This document shows positions 37,101 through 48,754 of a DNA stretch of 64,000 nucleotides, piece after piece. Position 1 is the stretch's first letter. Each line of letters starts with the position of its first letter. Both the position numbers and the translations under genes were made by a program. The notes beneath the pieces were generated by a model, which was not told the DNA's origin, ran no database searches, and was given only the letters and a program-made list of their open reading frames with translations. Origin of the DNA: Anarhynchus alexandrinus (taxonomy: Eukaryota > Chordata > Aves > Charadriiformes > Charadriidae); assembly GCA_008711295.1 (NCBI GenBank), contig VUYV01000041.1, positions 186,001-250,000 of the forward strand, read 5' to 3'.

Positions 37101-40100
37101 AACAGAAGAGGGCACTCAGGGGCCAGACAGCAAATAAACCTTATCACATTATACAATGAGAGAAAAATCATTCAAAATAGGACAGAATCTTCTCATGAGC
37201 TTGATGCAGCTCATAGCCGAAGGCCGTGGGTTGGGGAGCCTGGGTTTCATTCATGCAAAAATAAAGCCCAGTCACTTTAAAACAATCTTTGTGAATGCAC
37301 TCAGGCCAACTCATCTGAAATATTTGAAGTAACATCCCCGTGTAGACCAGACTTCATTATGTTACTTGTCATTGTTTTCAGGGAGTCCTCACCTGCTCTT
37401 TAAAGTGCAACATACATTATGAGAGAAAATGATTGCTCATTATTGTTGTATTCCTTAATTGCCTTCTATATTAGTGTGTTCAAAGGAATGCATTTTTTCT
37501 CTTCTGCCCTTCTCTGCCTGCATCTGCCGGCACTCAGCATTTTCCACAGAGCTCAAAATTGCTCGCATTCTGATAAATAAAAACCCCTCAGCCGTATGGG
37601 ATTTGCTGAGGCAAAATAAAAAGTGCACGACTTGAGAAAATGCAATATTTGATCCTGCGTATTTGGTTCTGTGGCAGCCACATAAAGAGAAACTGTTAGT
37701 TACAATAACTTCCACCGACTCTATCCGCATTGGAGCTTATGTTCTCCATAGGCCAGGTGTGACGGGAGCTCACCTGTCAAGAAAGTATGACGTTGCGTTA
37801 AAGGGCTGGGGTGAACTTTGATGCTTGTAAATATATTGCACCAGCCAAGCTCCAGCTGCAACCTTGCAGTTTTCCAGGCAGATCTACTTCCTTTTGCCAA
37901 AGGAATGTGAGCTACTGCAGATAATTTTATGCTATATAAATAATGCTGATAGAGAGACAAGCCTGAAATTAGATAGGTTAGATAGGCAAAATAATAGATT
38001 AAATAGGAAAGTCAAAGCATTTGTTAATCAGAAATATGAGTATGTTCCTTAAGAAGCTGCAGGAACCCGACTGTAATGATGACAAATGAGAGATCCCAGA
38101 ATAATAAGATCAGTCTTGCATATAGGCAGCACCGTAACGGAGACTCTCTATGACATAGATGTGCTTGTTGTACAGAGAAATTGGGCCCTTATATTCTGAT
38201 AGAGAACATTTCCTCTTCTTAACAGCCTGTGCTTGACAGGCCTACAGAGCGAAGGTTGTACCTTGCGCTGCTCTGTTCTCTTTGTGCTCCATCTTCCCTT
38301 CAGCGCCCTGCAGCGTGATGGGACCAGGCTGAGAGCCACTGAGGGCAGGGACCACATCCAAGGGGAGCAGAGACCCGGCTGGTGTCCTGACCCTATTGTA
38401 TAGGTTAACACCTAAAGGATGGTAGATATTTTGCTATTTTAATAGGTATTTATTCTTTCATATGCATTTAAAAAATTTACCATATTTTCCCCTGCAATAT
38501 TTTAAAATCATTGGCACATTACTGCATGAATAGGAGAATTTCCTGCTAACAGACCAGATGTAGAATTAAAGCCCTGGGTAGACCTAGTTTGTTGTACTCC
38601 TAACAATCTAGCACTTGTTTTTATTTAAGGAATGATCAATTGCCTCTGATTCTTAAACAGGTTATTTTAAACTGTAGCCAGTCAGCCTCTGACATGAGCC
38701 ATATTTTGCTAAACCACGTAAATCATGTCCTGATTTTCACTTTAACTTACTTTTGTTTTCTTCTCCTTACTCTCTTTGTATTGCTACCATATATGGGAAA
38801 CCAAATTTATTTTTTGCATGGAAAGCTTCAGAACAGATGTGCCACCAGCACTTCCACTGATAGCGTATTGTGTCACACTTGCCTGAAGTGCTTATAATTT
38901 GTTTTATGGAAACTCACTCTATGCTGGGCCTTAAAACGGACTGCACAGTTGTTGGATTGACATGAGGAGAAGCAAGGATATGCTGAGGTTTTTTGTGTGG
39001 TTTTAGTCCATGCCTAGCAGTGTGTCTCCTAACTAGTAAATAAAACAGTGTAATCTCTAAAAGCCACATCTTTCAAAACTTTTAGGTGTTTAGATTTGCA
39101 CGGGATCCCATGCAAGTAGCCTGATTTCCAGAGCAGGTGAGCATTTGCAACTTCTCCTGAAGTTGATGAAAACTCATCTTCTCTGAAAGACAGCTACATT
39201 CTGCAAGTTTCCCACGCAGGATTTCCATGTTGAATATTAGACCTACAGTGTGGAAAACACTGGGTACAGCATTATGATACCAAAAAAAAAAAAAGTGGGC
39301 ACCCACCAGATTCTACCAAATGTATCCAGAATCTTACATGTTAAATCTCTTGGGTGTATTATCTTGCAATAAATTTTGAAAAGATTTCAGGGTAAAGCTA
39401 TGACTAAGCAGAATAGTAGGTAATCAAGAATCTCCTGAGAGAAGAGAATAAGGAATGTACTGCAGAGTAAGAAGCACAGGGTGATGACTAAGACTAGGTT
39501 CTGCCATAAGCATGTGGACAGCTTCATTGTCCTTCAGGGGCAACCCATTCATCCAACCGGCATGGTGGGCCATCACGTTCTTCACTCTCCAGCGCAGAAG
39601 CAGCGGAGAGCGTTGAGATTAGGTGGGCAGCCAGCTACTTCCCGGTTGGATGAAGAGACTTTGCCAAAATCAGGGACAAGAGGGAAGCGAGTTGCTGGTT
39701 GCTTGCTTCTTCACTCCTCCTTGCAGATAGGAATCTAGACACTGGACTTTCTTCCTTCTGAGTAATATATACCTTTCCTCATTCTTCTGAGCAGTATAGG
39801 GCTTGACTCATTGCAGGCCTACTTCAAAGGCACAGAAATAAGAGGGAGCACTCTCAGACCTTTTCTCACTAGAGTGAAGTCATACGTTCTCACCTCAGGA
39901 CAGGTAAACAGTAAGTTGTCTCAGCTGAGACCTTAGTAAAGACACAGGAGTTATTTTTTTGTCTTCAAGATCTAGTTAAAATCCAAGATTATCTCAGTTT
40001 ATTAATGTAAGTGAAAATACCCTTGTGAATTTTATTTAAAAATAGTTAAATAGGTATAGTATTTATTTATTGAGGTACAACTATTTTCATGAAAAGTAAA

Positions 40101-43100
40101 ATAGCAGAAACAAAGACTGCAGGTCTCAAAACTTGAAGTAAAATTGCTGAAAGAATAACAATGGTTCTGTTATAATCCTATACAAAGCAGAATGTGATGG
40201 CCTAATTGAGTTTTATTGGGCATTGCTTTCTAATTGTTGATGTGACTGAACAATCAAAACTGTAAAAGCCGCTTGGCTAATATTCTGAGCAGTGTACTTA
40301 AGAAAACTTAGCTATGATACAGCATTCACTTTTAATTGGTACCTTTCATCTCAGATAACTGAGGAGTTAAGAGGATAAATAGAGCCACCTTAGGTTTTCA
40401 TGGCTCACCTGCATCTTGTATAGATCTTTGAAGTTTAGTAGCATGTTACGTCCTCCTTACATTTGGATAAAACAGCTCTGCATGTCATGAAGCAATCAGT
40501 TCATTAAAGAAGTCTCCAAAAAATTCAGCACATGAAAGTTCAAAAGGATGGTGGCTCTAAGCTCTCTCTTTAGGAAGTGCTCCAGTGCTTAAGCTTTTGC
40601 ACCTGTGAAATTCAAACAGTTGTTTTAAATAAAAGCTCTCAAAGTAGGCCCTAGCAGCTCAGTCTACAGAGGGTTGGCAACTGCTGTGGAGCAGATTGAC
40701 AGCACAATTATTACCTGTGAGGTGTGCCCCACTGGGATAAGGCTAAGCTTGGGCAGTTTCTTCATGTCGCAGCATGTGACAAAAGGTTACCAGAAAAGGT
40801 GATTACTCCTGTCCTACTACAGCAGTCCTCATGCCAATTGGTTCTAGCAATGGCAGCCAGGCTTTCATTGAAGAACTTCTATGAAGTAAGAAGTGGCTGA
40901 CTTCTTGGCTGACTCCAGCCATGATTTGGATGAGGGCAGAGAAGCATCACGTGAGTCAAAACATACAGTGCCCTGGGTGATACTAGCTGTGTGTGTACTT
41001 ACTGTCCCCTTATTTTTTCCCCTTAATTTTAAATACCAACAATTAATACTGTCCCCCTAATTTTCTCTAAGTCTGTGTTTGCACAGTATTTAAAGAGGAG
41101 GTAAGTTGTTTATGAACAGGGAGTCCTAGCAATGTGGAAGGCTGTTAGCTCTAGTGGGAGACTAAGTCCTCAAAAAGCACTATTTCTGGTGTTACGCATG
41201 AAAGTCAGTGTGAGGTAAGACTTAGAGTTCAATCATTATTTTATGCAGCCAGGAATATAGGGAAAAGACACAGAACTTTCAGACAAGAAATCAGTTTATT
41301 GAAAGCACTGGGTCTATGTAACTCACTGATTTATCTGAGCAGGCAAACAAAACAGAAAGTATTAAAAGAGTGGCTCTCATCAGTAGAAATATAAACATGT
41401 TTTTGTTCTTGCTGAGATCAGAAAAGAATTCCACCCTTAGAATACAGATTGCCTTGGTTTGGAATACCTGTTAAGAAAAAAAGGTTATAGCTGGTCAGGT
41501 TGACAGAGCGGGAGTGGAGTCCCCTTTCACATACGGCTCAGGCTTTCAAGAACTCTCCAAAGTAGTAGACGCTTAAGTTACATTTCTTTGTGATTTAGGC
41601 AGAAAGTGAATTAGTATTTCAGTCTCACGTTACTTGAGCAAGAGCTCTAGGCAGCTGAGGGCCTTGGGTTGTGCTTCCCTCAATTCTTTTGGTTGATGCT
41701 GGTGCTTTTGTCCAAAAGACTTAATCACTGAGAGAAATCGCAGGAGAAATATTCTTTACCTGGTGGTCAGATTAGTCTTTTGAATTGTGGGATTATCTCT
41801 GCCCTGTTCCCTGTCAGGTTCCAGTTCCATATCCGGTGAGAGTTTAATTATTTTTGCAAAATGAAGTGGCACTAATGAGAGATTGAGAGCACAGAATGCC
41901 AAAGTCCCCTCCAACCTTTATGGGAGGTAGGAGATATATGTTAAGCTGTGGGGACAGAATTTAGCGAGCCTCTCACAACCTGAACAAGTGATCTGAATGC
42001 CTCCAGGGAAAGGGAGGCATTAATCTTTCCTATAATGCTGCTTGGATCTCACCTCAAAATTGACACTAGAATTTCTGAGAAGTTCTGGAAAATCATGGAA
42101 ACACGTTTGCCAGTATAAAACAATGTCAAACTAAGTCACCCAAAAGGCACAATCAAATCTTCATTAAAAATAAGGCCACCTCATTTTTAGGGGTTCTCCT
42201 AGCTTATTGTCCTTGTGTAGTTATAGTCTAAATATACCCACAAGCAAACCTTTCCCTCAATGTCTCAGAATGAGTCAGTACCTCAAGCTTCTTCTGGGCT
42301 GGACCTCACCACAACTTCTTGTTTCAGCAGACAGACTGTGCATTAAATAAGACTGAGAGTGAGGCATAAGAAAAACAAAATTGTATTGTTAATAGGCAGA
42401 TCCCTAGGAATGCAGCTGAGTGACACATTCTGAGTGTCATTTCCAAGCAAATATTGTCATTTGGAAGGAGATACCACAAGATGTACAGCTATCCTGAGAT
42501 CATAATCATAATTCACTGCTGTCTGCTTAAAGAGAACTGATGTGACCCTTTATGCAGATACCAACCATAATGGTGAATGTAGGTCTTGACCTTTGACTTT
42601 CTGTTCTTCAAATCAGTATTTCTTGTATGCATGCTTTCAATAGGTTATTAACTTTGGAGTGAACTATTCTCCTAAGTATGCTTCACTATAATTCCACAGA
42701 AGTTAATTTACAATAGTAGTAGTTTTGGCTTGCAGAAGGACCTAAAGGATTACCATGCCACCGTGTTGGACATCTATAGACACACACAATTAACTCTGAG
42801 AATTTTGTCTCCTCCATTGGTTAGGTCTCATTTTATCTGAGAGTTCAGATTAGCTGACCAGGTGTTTTTCAGCACTACATTTCAAAGACAGAGATTTAGC
42901 TTTGTCTGATTGAAAATAGGAATATTCCTGAATGATGAGGGAAATTAATTTTGACCATCTGACACCATCTGGAAGAAAGGTATGACAGTCATGTGACAAG
43001 CTGCTCAGAAACCTGCACATAAGATAAAGGTTTTCCACTATTCTACTCTTAAGCACTCAAGCAACTGAATGAGCATAAGCCATAAACTCCAGCCTTGATC

Positions 43101-45092
43101 ACTCAAGCACATAATATAGTTTAGTGATCCAATGTCTAAGGTGTCACCTTGGTAGAAGTTGTTGAACATATTGTCTCAACAATTGCCCCACTAATTATGA
43201 ACAACTAATATTGCTTCTCATTGTCCTTCTGCAGCACAGTTATAACCAAATAAGGCAGGAGACTTTAATAGACACGTGACTTACAGTGAAGTATTTTGAC
43301 ACCAGAGCCAATTAATATAGTTGCCTATTCCAGAAATTTGATTTGTTCAGTCCATGTCCTTCAGATTCTTGCTCCTGAGGATAATTCTCCCTGATCCTCA
43401 GGAAACTTTAACAAAACAAAAACAGACTTTAGCAGAAAGCAAATCCTTTCTTATGGTACCTATTCAAACAGGTCTTTCCTTCAAATAAGATACCTCAGAG
43501 CATCAGGCCAGGGAAAGTATTTCAGTAACTGACTGTCAGAAGTGCACAAGCTAAATTCTACACACATCTTTGGTGTACAGGAGCTTCTTATCTTGTACCC
43601 AGAGAACTCCAAAGAAGTGGACAGTCCTGGGAAGACAATTGACAGAATGGTAGTATAATTTGTGAAGCAATTTTACATTGTAGTGGAGATGGCATTGTGA
43701 GATGCTGTTTTTTTCCCTGAGTCTCACTGGTTCCCATATCAAATTCACTCAGTTTGTAAGGATAAAGTAATTATTTCTTCCAATTTAGCTCAGATTGACT
43801 GTCAAGATGCTTCCCCTCCCATCTCCTGTATTATATCCACTCACAGAAACCCTGTGCTTCACATTACTAGCACAGACATTTTTGTGCAACTTTACAGACC
43901 TTCAGTGTTGCCCCAAGTGACCTCATTACACTTCTGTAGCCTTACACCTATTCCAACAATCCATTCTCTGATGGGAACCCAAAAGGATGCAGTAAGTGTA
44001 TAATTCTGCCTACAGAACATATACAACATGCTTCGGAAAGAGCTCAGCATGAATTTCAGGATGAAGCCTGAATTTGTGGGACTGGCAACTAGCAAAAACA
44101 TCAACCATCTGTAAATCTGATACAGAAATCACTGAACAGAATGAATATCAATAAGGCAGTTGATGTGCCAACACTTCTACTTACTATATCAAATATCTCT
44201 ACTTTGCTGGTACTTTGTCTTTCCATCATTTCCCCTGTTGTATATTTCTCCACCTCTTGTGGTCAATTTCTAGCAGCTACATCATTATAATAATCAGATT
44301 ATCTCCTGGGCTAGTAACTGCCTTGTTCCCTTCAGAAGCTGAATGGAGAAATTATTACAAAAAAAAGAAAAGCTATTCTTCATTCCAGGATAGAGAAGAA
44401 AGAATAACAAGACAGATAGCTCTAAGGACCCCAAAGCAGGAATCTGGAAAAAACTAACTCACAATACTTCACATGGCCAAGAACAGTATTTTCATTTTAC
44501 CTCTGAAGCCTGAACAGGGATCATAAAGACCCAATTGTCATGCAGGAAAATTACTGATAGTGTTTATCAAGGCATTCATTTCTGGTCAGATGCCTATAGT
44601 CAATAATTGGCCTCACCTACACAGGAAGGGCAGCACTCGCCATTGTTCCCTGCTCCCAGACCCCAAGGAAGGTATTCATATAACTTTCAGAACATTTAGC
44701 TCTTTGTTGCCTTGGACTAGATAAACCACTTATCCAAGCTAGCAACAACCTCACGCAGTTTCTCTGATGAGCTTAGATACCATGGTGACAGTAGAAGTAT
44801 CTAGGATGGAAGACAGAGAAATTATAAAGTTATTTTGTTGAGAATCACTGCAGGGAAAGGTCTGACTTTCTTCTAAGATTTGATGCCAAGCAAACTACCT
44901 TGATATATAAAACACACTTTTTGCAACAAAGCCAGCTAATATGTTTTCAGGAAAATTAGCCTGCAAACTAAGAGAATTCAGAGTTTTCTACTCTGCCAAC
45001 TTAACGTAACCCAAAAAGACATTCTTTTTCTCTGTTCAGATGGGGCCAGACTACAGATCCAGTCAATCGGCATTCCAGGCCTGCTGTGAAAC

Positions 45093-45145
45093 GTTATACC
45101 CATTTTTACAGACCAGTAAGCTGAGATGCACAGACAGAGTTAGTG
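45093..45145 (+). repeat. Possible ancient MIR/CORE-SINE-like fragment
   Basis: The segment CCCATTTTTACAGACCAGTA followed by AGCTGAGATGCACAGACAGAG resembles the MIR/L2-type block CCCATTTTACAGATGAGGAAACTGAGGCACAGAGAGG. Similarity fades on both sides. Such relics are rare but known in birds. Confidence 0.4.
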
Positions 45146-47201
45146 TCAGTCAAAATAAGAGCTCAAGGAAGTTTTATGGTCTAATCAGTAGCCAGAAATG
45201 CTTTTCACATTTTGGGTGAAGAGGCATATTTCACAATGTAAAGACTGGTCTATTTATGTAGATGCGCTTCTACAAGGCATCTTTTTCAGCTGCAGTGCAG
45301 AAAAGCCTTTTAATTTTAATTTTACTCCATCATGCAGGTTGTGATCACAATGACACTCAAGATTAAAGGTAGGAAATTAAGCATGGCCTTTTGGGAATTT
45401 GAATAATACTTTTTTATTGCTAATAATTATTCTTCCTGATCATAATAAAATGTAAAGAAAATAAATCATCATCATCATTATCTTCATATCTTGATGTGTG
45501 ATTTGGCTATGAACCACAGTGACTAAATTTAGTGCTATTAAAATAAAGAATGTTACACCTGTAGTACATCACAAACCACCTAGAAGTTCCAGTCAAAGAG
45601 CAGGTTCCCATTGTGCAGCTCCGCCTACAGAAAATAACATCTCTTACATGAAGGTCTCTCACCGCACAAGCAGAATTCGCTACCCCACAGGTGATCCTTT
45701 CCCTGGAATCCAGAGAAATTAATATCCATCCCAGGTATTTAGTGTCAGCCTACTTTTGATACTTCACAGATTTCTGTCTAGTAATTAAGGATGAAAGAAG
45801 CCAGTGTCCCTCACTGAACCCAGCTGTACTGAAGAACTTGCTGAGAGCTATTGTTAGGAAGAGGAATGAGGTATTCTTTCCCTATAGTGACTTGGCAAAA
45901 ATAGTCTACCAAACCAACCAGTGATCCTGGGTAAACAATAAGATCCTAAATTAAAGGACAGCAAATAAAGCAAGAATAAGCAAAGAATTACTATTCGTGG
46001 ACTTGCCTACTCATCAAAGCATGGATGGATGCAGTTATGCCAATATAAATATGTGCAGAATGTATGGTATGGTGTTTCTAGATACCTCTCTTACTTCATC
46101 TGTACTGGGAGCTGTACTGTCACAACTATTTTGCATTAAAATATCACATTGCTGACAGAGAAAGAGCATAATAAATGCTGTGCAGCTGGAGCTAAATGTG
46201 GTATTTTTCTTCTGAAGTTCAGCTGCCCAATGACCTACCCCATGCCATCCAGTCTTTTCAGGGTGGTTTTTTTCTTCATGTTGCTATGTGACCGTTGGCC
46301 AATTGGCAAGGAGAGGAAAGAATTATCTGGAAATTTAAAGTATTAAATCTGCAGTGGTTAGAAAGGATTTTTTCCTCCAACAGAGATTAAAAAAAGTCTG
46401 TGCAATCTGGCTGCATCTGAATGCCAAAAGAAATATGACAGCTCTTAATGCCTGGCAAAAGGCTTTTTAAAAAAATTGATTAATTTATTTATTTCTCTCT
46501 CTCTCTTTTTTTAAAGTCTTGTTTCTTAAGGAAACAAAGCTTAGGAAATCACACTCCATCTGCCAAACTTTTTCAGTAACTTTTGAACCTGTTGCAATTT
46601 CTGAATTAATTCCAACCTAATCTGATCAAGGGCTAAAGGGCTCAAAAATTTATGTCCTCACAAACTTTGTGAAAATCAGGGACTGTATAAAGGAAAAAGA
46701 TCAAAATTAGGATCTCTGTGGTTGGAAAGGCTGAAGCAAAACCTCTAGCTATCCATTACATCTGCCATGGTTAGGCAATCAGCACGTACGTCTCCAAATT
46801 TATCATGATACCTGCCTTTCATTATCATGGGTCTTGTGGTGGCACATGGGCAGCATAGGAGCAGAACTACGGCTTTGCAGTGGGAGAACTGCAAAGTACA
46901 TGGGAGAAGATACAGGAAGGCCGTACCAAGGTACTGAGGCTGCTTTAGTTGTGCCGCTTGTGGAATAACGTCACTTATTTTCTACTTTCACCTCTTGCCT
47001 GGCACTCTTCCTTTCCTAGAATAAAATAAATCACTGTCTATCATTCTCATTCCAATAGGTCTGTTCTGGTTCATGACTAAGACCAGGAAAAGGGCAATCT
47101 CAAGGAAATATGAGCCCTTTGACTTAATGAACAAATTAGGCCAAATTAATGAGAACAGATTCATCCACTGAACTCTGAGAAGAGCAGTTCTTGACAGGAC
47201 A

Positions 47202-47219
47202 CCCTCCCCCCTCCCCCCC
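47202..47219 (-). other. C-run tract, G4-capable on the minus strand
   Basis: C3, C6 and C7 runs separated by single T bases lie at 47202-47204, 47206-47211 and 47213-47219, followed by a T-run. On the minus strand the six- and seven-base runs can each split, giving a possible G4; on the plus strand, an i-motif. It lies about 1 kb upstream of the NUP205 CpG island. Confidence 0.45.
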
Positions 47220-48010
47220 TTTTTTAAATTTCCTTTTCTCTCTCCTCTTTCTCCTGTGACTAATCCTTGTGAAACTGTTTCTCTCTCTTTTTTCTTATAG
47301 CTGCCTTGCCAATTCACTCTCACCCCAGGACCACTGCTCTCTCTATATTGGCCCCTCTGCTATCCCACTATAGGGAAGATCTAGAGAAGCAAAGATAGTT
47401 ATTTTGCCAGTTTCCCATGGGTCTAGTCCATTGGACGTGGTTTTGCAACTGTGAAATATTGTTTTAATAAAGTTCAAGAGGGGAAACTATTGGCACTAAA
47501 AATTAGTACATACTTTTGGTGGAATCTTCTATCTTAAAGGTAATACAGGAGGGAATTTCTGGAGGAGACTTGATTACTACTGGGACACGGGGTGGTAAAT
47601 TGACTTCAGATATGGGATACTTCTAAGATACTAGTATTTGTTCCTTAGCTCCAGATACATACGTGTACAAATGTCCTTTTCGCTTTCTTTTCTTCATTCC
47701 TGGTACTTTTTTCTTGCACATACTTTGAGTTTATATGCAGCTTTCTTCACAGGACAACCCCTATCAGGGCTGCTTTCTATTTTTTTTTAATATATATTCA
47801 AGACTGAAAATCCTAGTTCACCAATTGAAGCCCAAGAAACACAAGTTGAGTTTTAAACGCCACACACCTGCAAACAAAGTTGAACAAAAAACTTAAGTTT
47901 ACTGGTTTTAAGTCAATAGCACTGTTTTAATTACCTGCATTTTAAATAAGGATCATCCATCACTGATACATTTAAAAATTACTTCTTTCTTTCTTTTTTT
48001 TTTTTTTTTT

Positions 48011-48086
48011 AAAACTTTCATTTTTACCTTATTATTTTTTTTTTTTTTAAAACTTTCATTTTTACCTTATTATTTTTTTTTTTTTT
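48011..48086. repeat. Two exact 38-bp tandem copies within poly-T
   Basis: The unit reads AAAACTTTCATTTTTACCTTATTA and then a T-run, and repeats exactly at 48011-48048 and 48049-48086. A T-run precedes the first copy and an A-run follows the second, so the poly-T boundaries also keep the 38-bp period. It lies immediately left of the NUP205 CpG island. Recent duplication by replication slippage is likely; an assembly error is possible. Confidence 0.9.
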
Positions 48087-48450
48087 AAAAAAAAAACAAT
48101 AGTGTCACTTCCCATTGAAAAAAAAAAAAATTTTAAAACGTGGTGATAAATTTACCTCCCGGTGCAGCGCCTGACTTCGGGCATCTTGCCTAATTCAGTG
48201 AATACGGCTGACAGGGCAGGGCTTGAAGGGAACGAGTCTCCAGCGCGGCGCGGGGAAGGGCGGGCGGGGGACGGCGGTGCGGTACCTCCAGCAGCGGGGC
48301 GAACCCGGGGGATGCCGAGCCCCGCCGCTCCCTCTTTCCCGAAGCCGCCCACCCCCACGATGAATTATCAATCTTCAATTTATACCAGCAAAAGGCGACC
48401 ACCCCCCCACAGCCGCCGCCGCCGCCAGCCGGGGCTCGGCGCCCTCTGCG

Positions 48451-48470
48451 ACTACAGCTCCCGTCAGCCC
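48451..48470 (+). promoter_or_regulatory. ZNF143/THAP11-type (SBS-like) site in the NUP205 promoter
   Basis: ACTACAGCTCCCGTCAGCCC follows the ACTACAnnTCCCrnnATGC pattern of the ZNF143/THAP11 site, with a mismatch in the terminal ATGC part. Such sites are typical of housekeeping CpG-island promoters. It lies about 255 bp upstream of the TISU element, in the same orientation as NUP205. Confidence 0.6.
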
Positions 48471-48722
48471 ACGGCGCAGGGCCCGCCGCGCCCCCCTGCC
48501 CCCTGAGGGAGCCGCCGCCGCGGAAACGCCCGTTTAGTTAACTTTCGCCAGCTGGGCTGCCCCAAACCCAGAAAGGAGAGGGGGACCGGCGGGACACCCC
48601 CCTTCCCGTTCTCCGGCGGCGGGAGACGCTGCCCCGTTTCTGGGGAGGCGCCGCGGCGGGCAGCCCGGGGTGTTGGCGGGCCTTCCTCGGGCGGCGGCGC
48701 GGCCATCGCGCCTCCCTCTCTC

Positions 48723-48734
48723 CAAGATGGCGGC
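48723..48734 (+). promoter_or_regulatory. TISU / YY1 element over the NUP205 start codon
   Basis: CAAGATGGCGGC is an exact match to the TISU consensus (SAASATGGCGGC), with the NUP205 ATG as its core. TISU elements act twice: as YY1 binding sites just downstream of the transcription start, and as initiators of scanning-free translation on mRNAs with very short leaders. Directly upstream (about 48709-48723) lies a pyrimidine-rich tract that could hold the transcription start. The short leader is an inference; the motif match is seen directly. Confidence 0.85.
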
Positions 48735-48754
48735 GCCGTTGGCGGTAAATTCGG
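48727..48754 (+). CDS. NUP205: NUP205 exon 1 (coding part)
   Basis: The 28 coding bases encode MAAPLAVNS plus the first base of codon 10. The human N-terminus is nearly the same (MATPLAVNS). The donor is G|GTAAGA, a strong U2-type site, and the phase-1 junction joins to CT of exon 2 to give Ala10. The initiation context has A at -3 and G at +4. The same frame is open for some way upstream, but the first in-frame upstream initiator is a GTG at 48670, not an ATG, so I begin at 48727. The 5' UTR boundary cannot be read from sequence and may be very short (see the TISU entry). Confidence 0.95.

Larger units (their letters stand above)
31851..48000. other. Intergenic interval between the two promoters
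   Basis: About 16 kb without a recognised gene, RNA or young mobile element. It contains a TA-rich stretch near 32840-32990, T-runs near 33432 and 33506, a degenerate GATAG-type patch near 37970-38010, CATCAT repeats near 45466, the possible MIR-like relic at 45093 and the C-run tract at 47202. Base composition is less one-sided than in the flanking gene bodies. Confidence 0.55.

Noticed and set aside
48162..48506. 114-codon + strand frame upstream of NUP205
   Set aside because: Lies in the promoter, Pro/Arg/Ala-rich, unrelated to any family I know, and covers the ZNF143-type site.
48670..48726. 19-codon N-terminal extension of NUP205
   Set aside because: The frame is open, but the upstream initiator is GTG rather than ATG. 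The conserved vertebrate N-terminus and TISU element both point to 48727.
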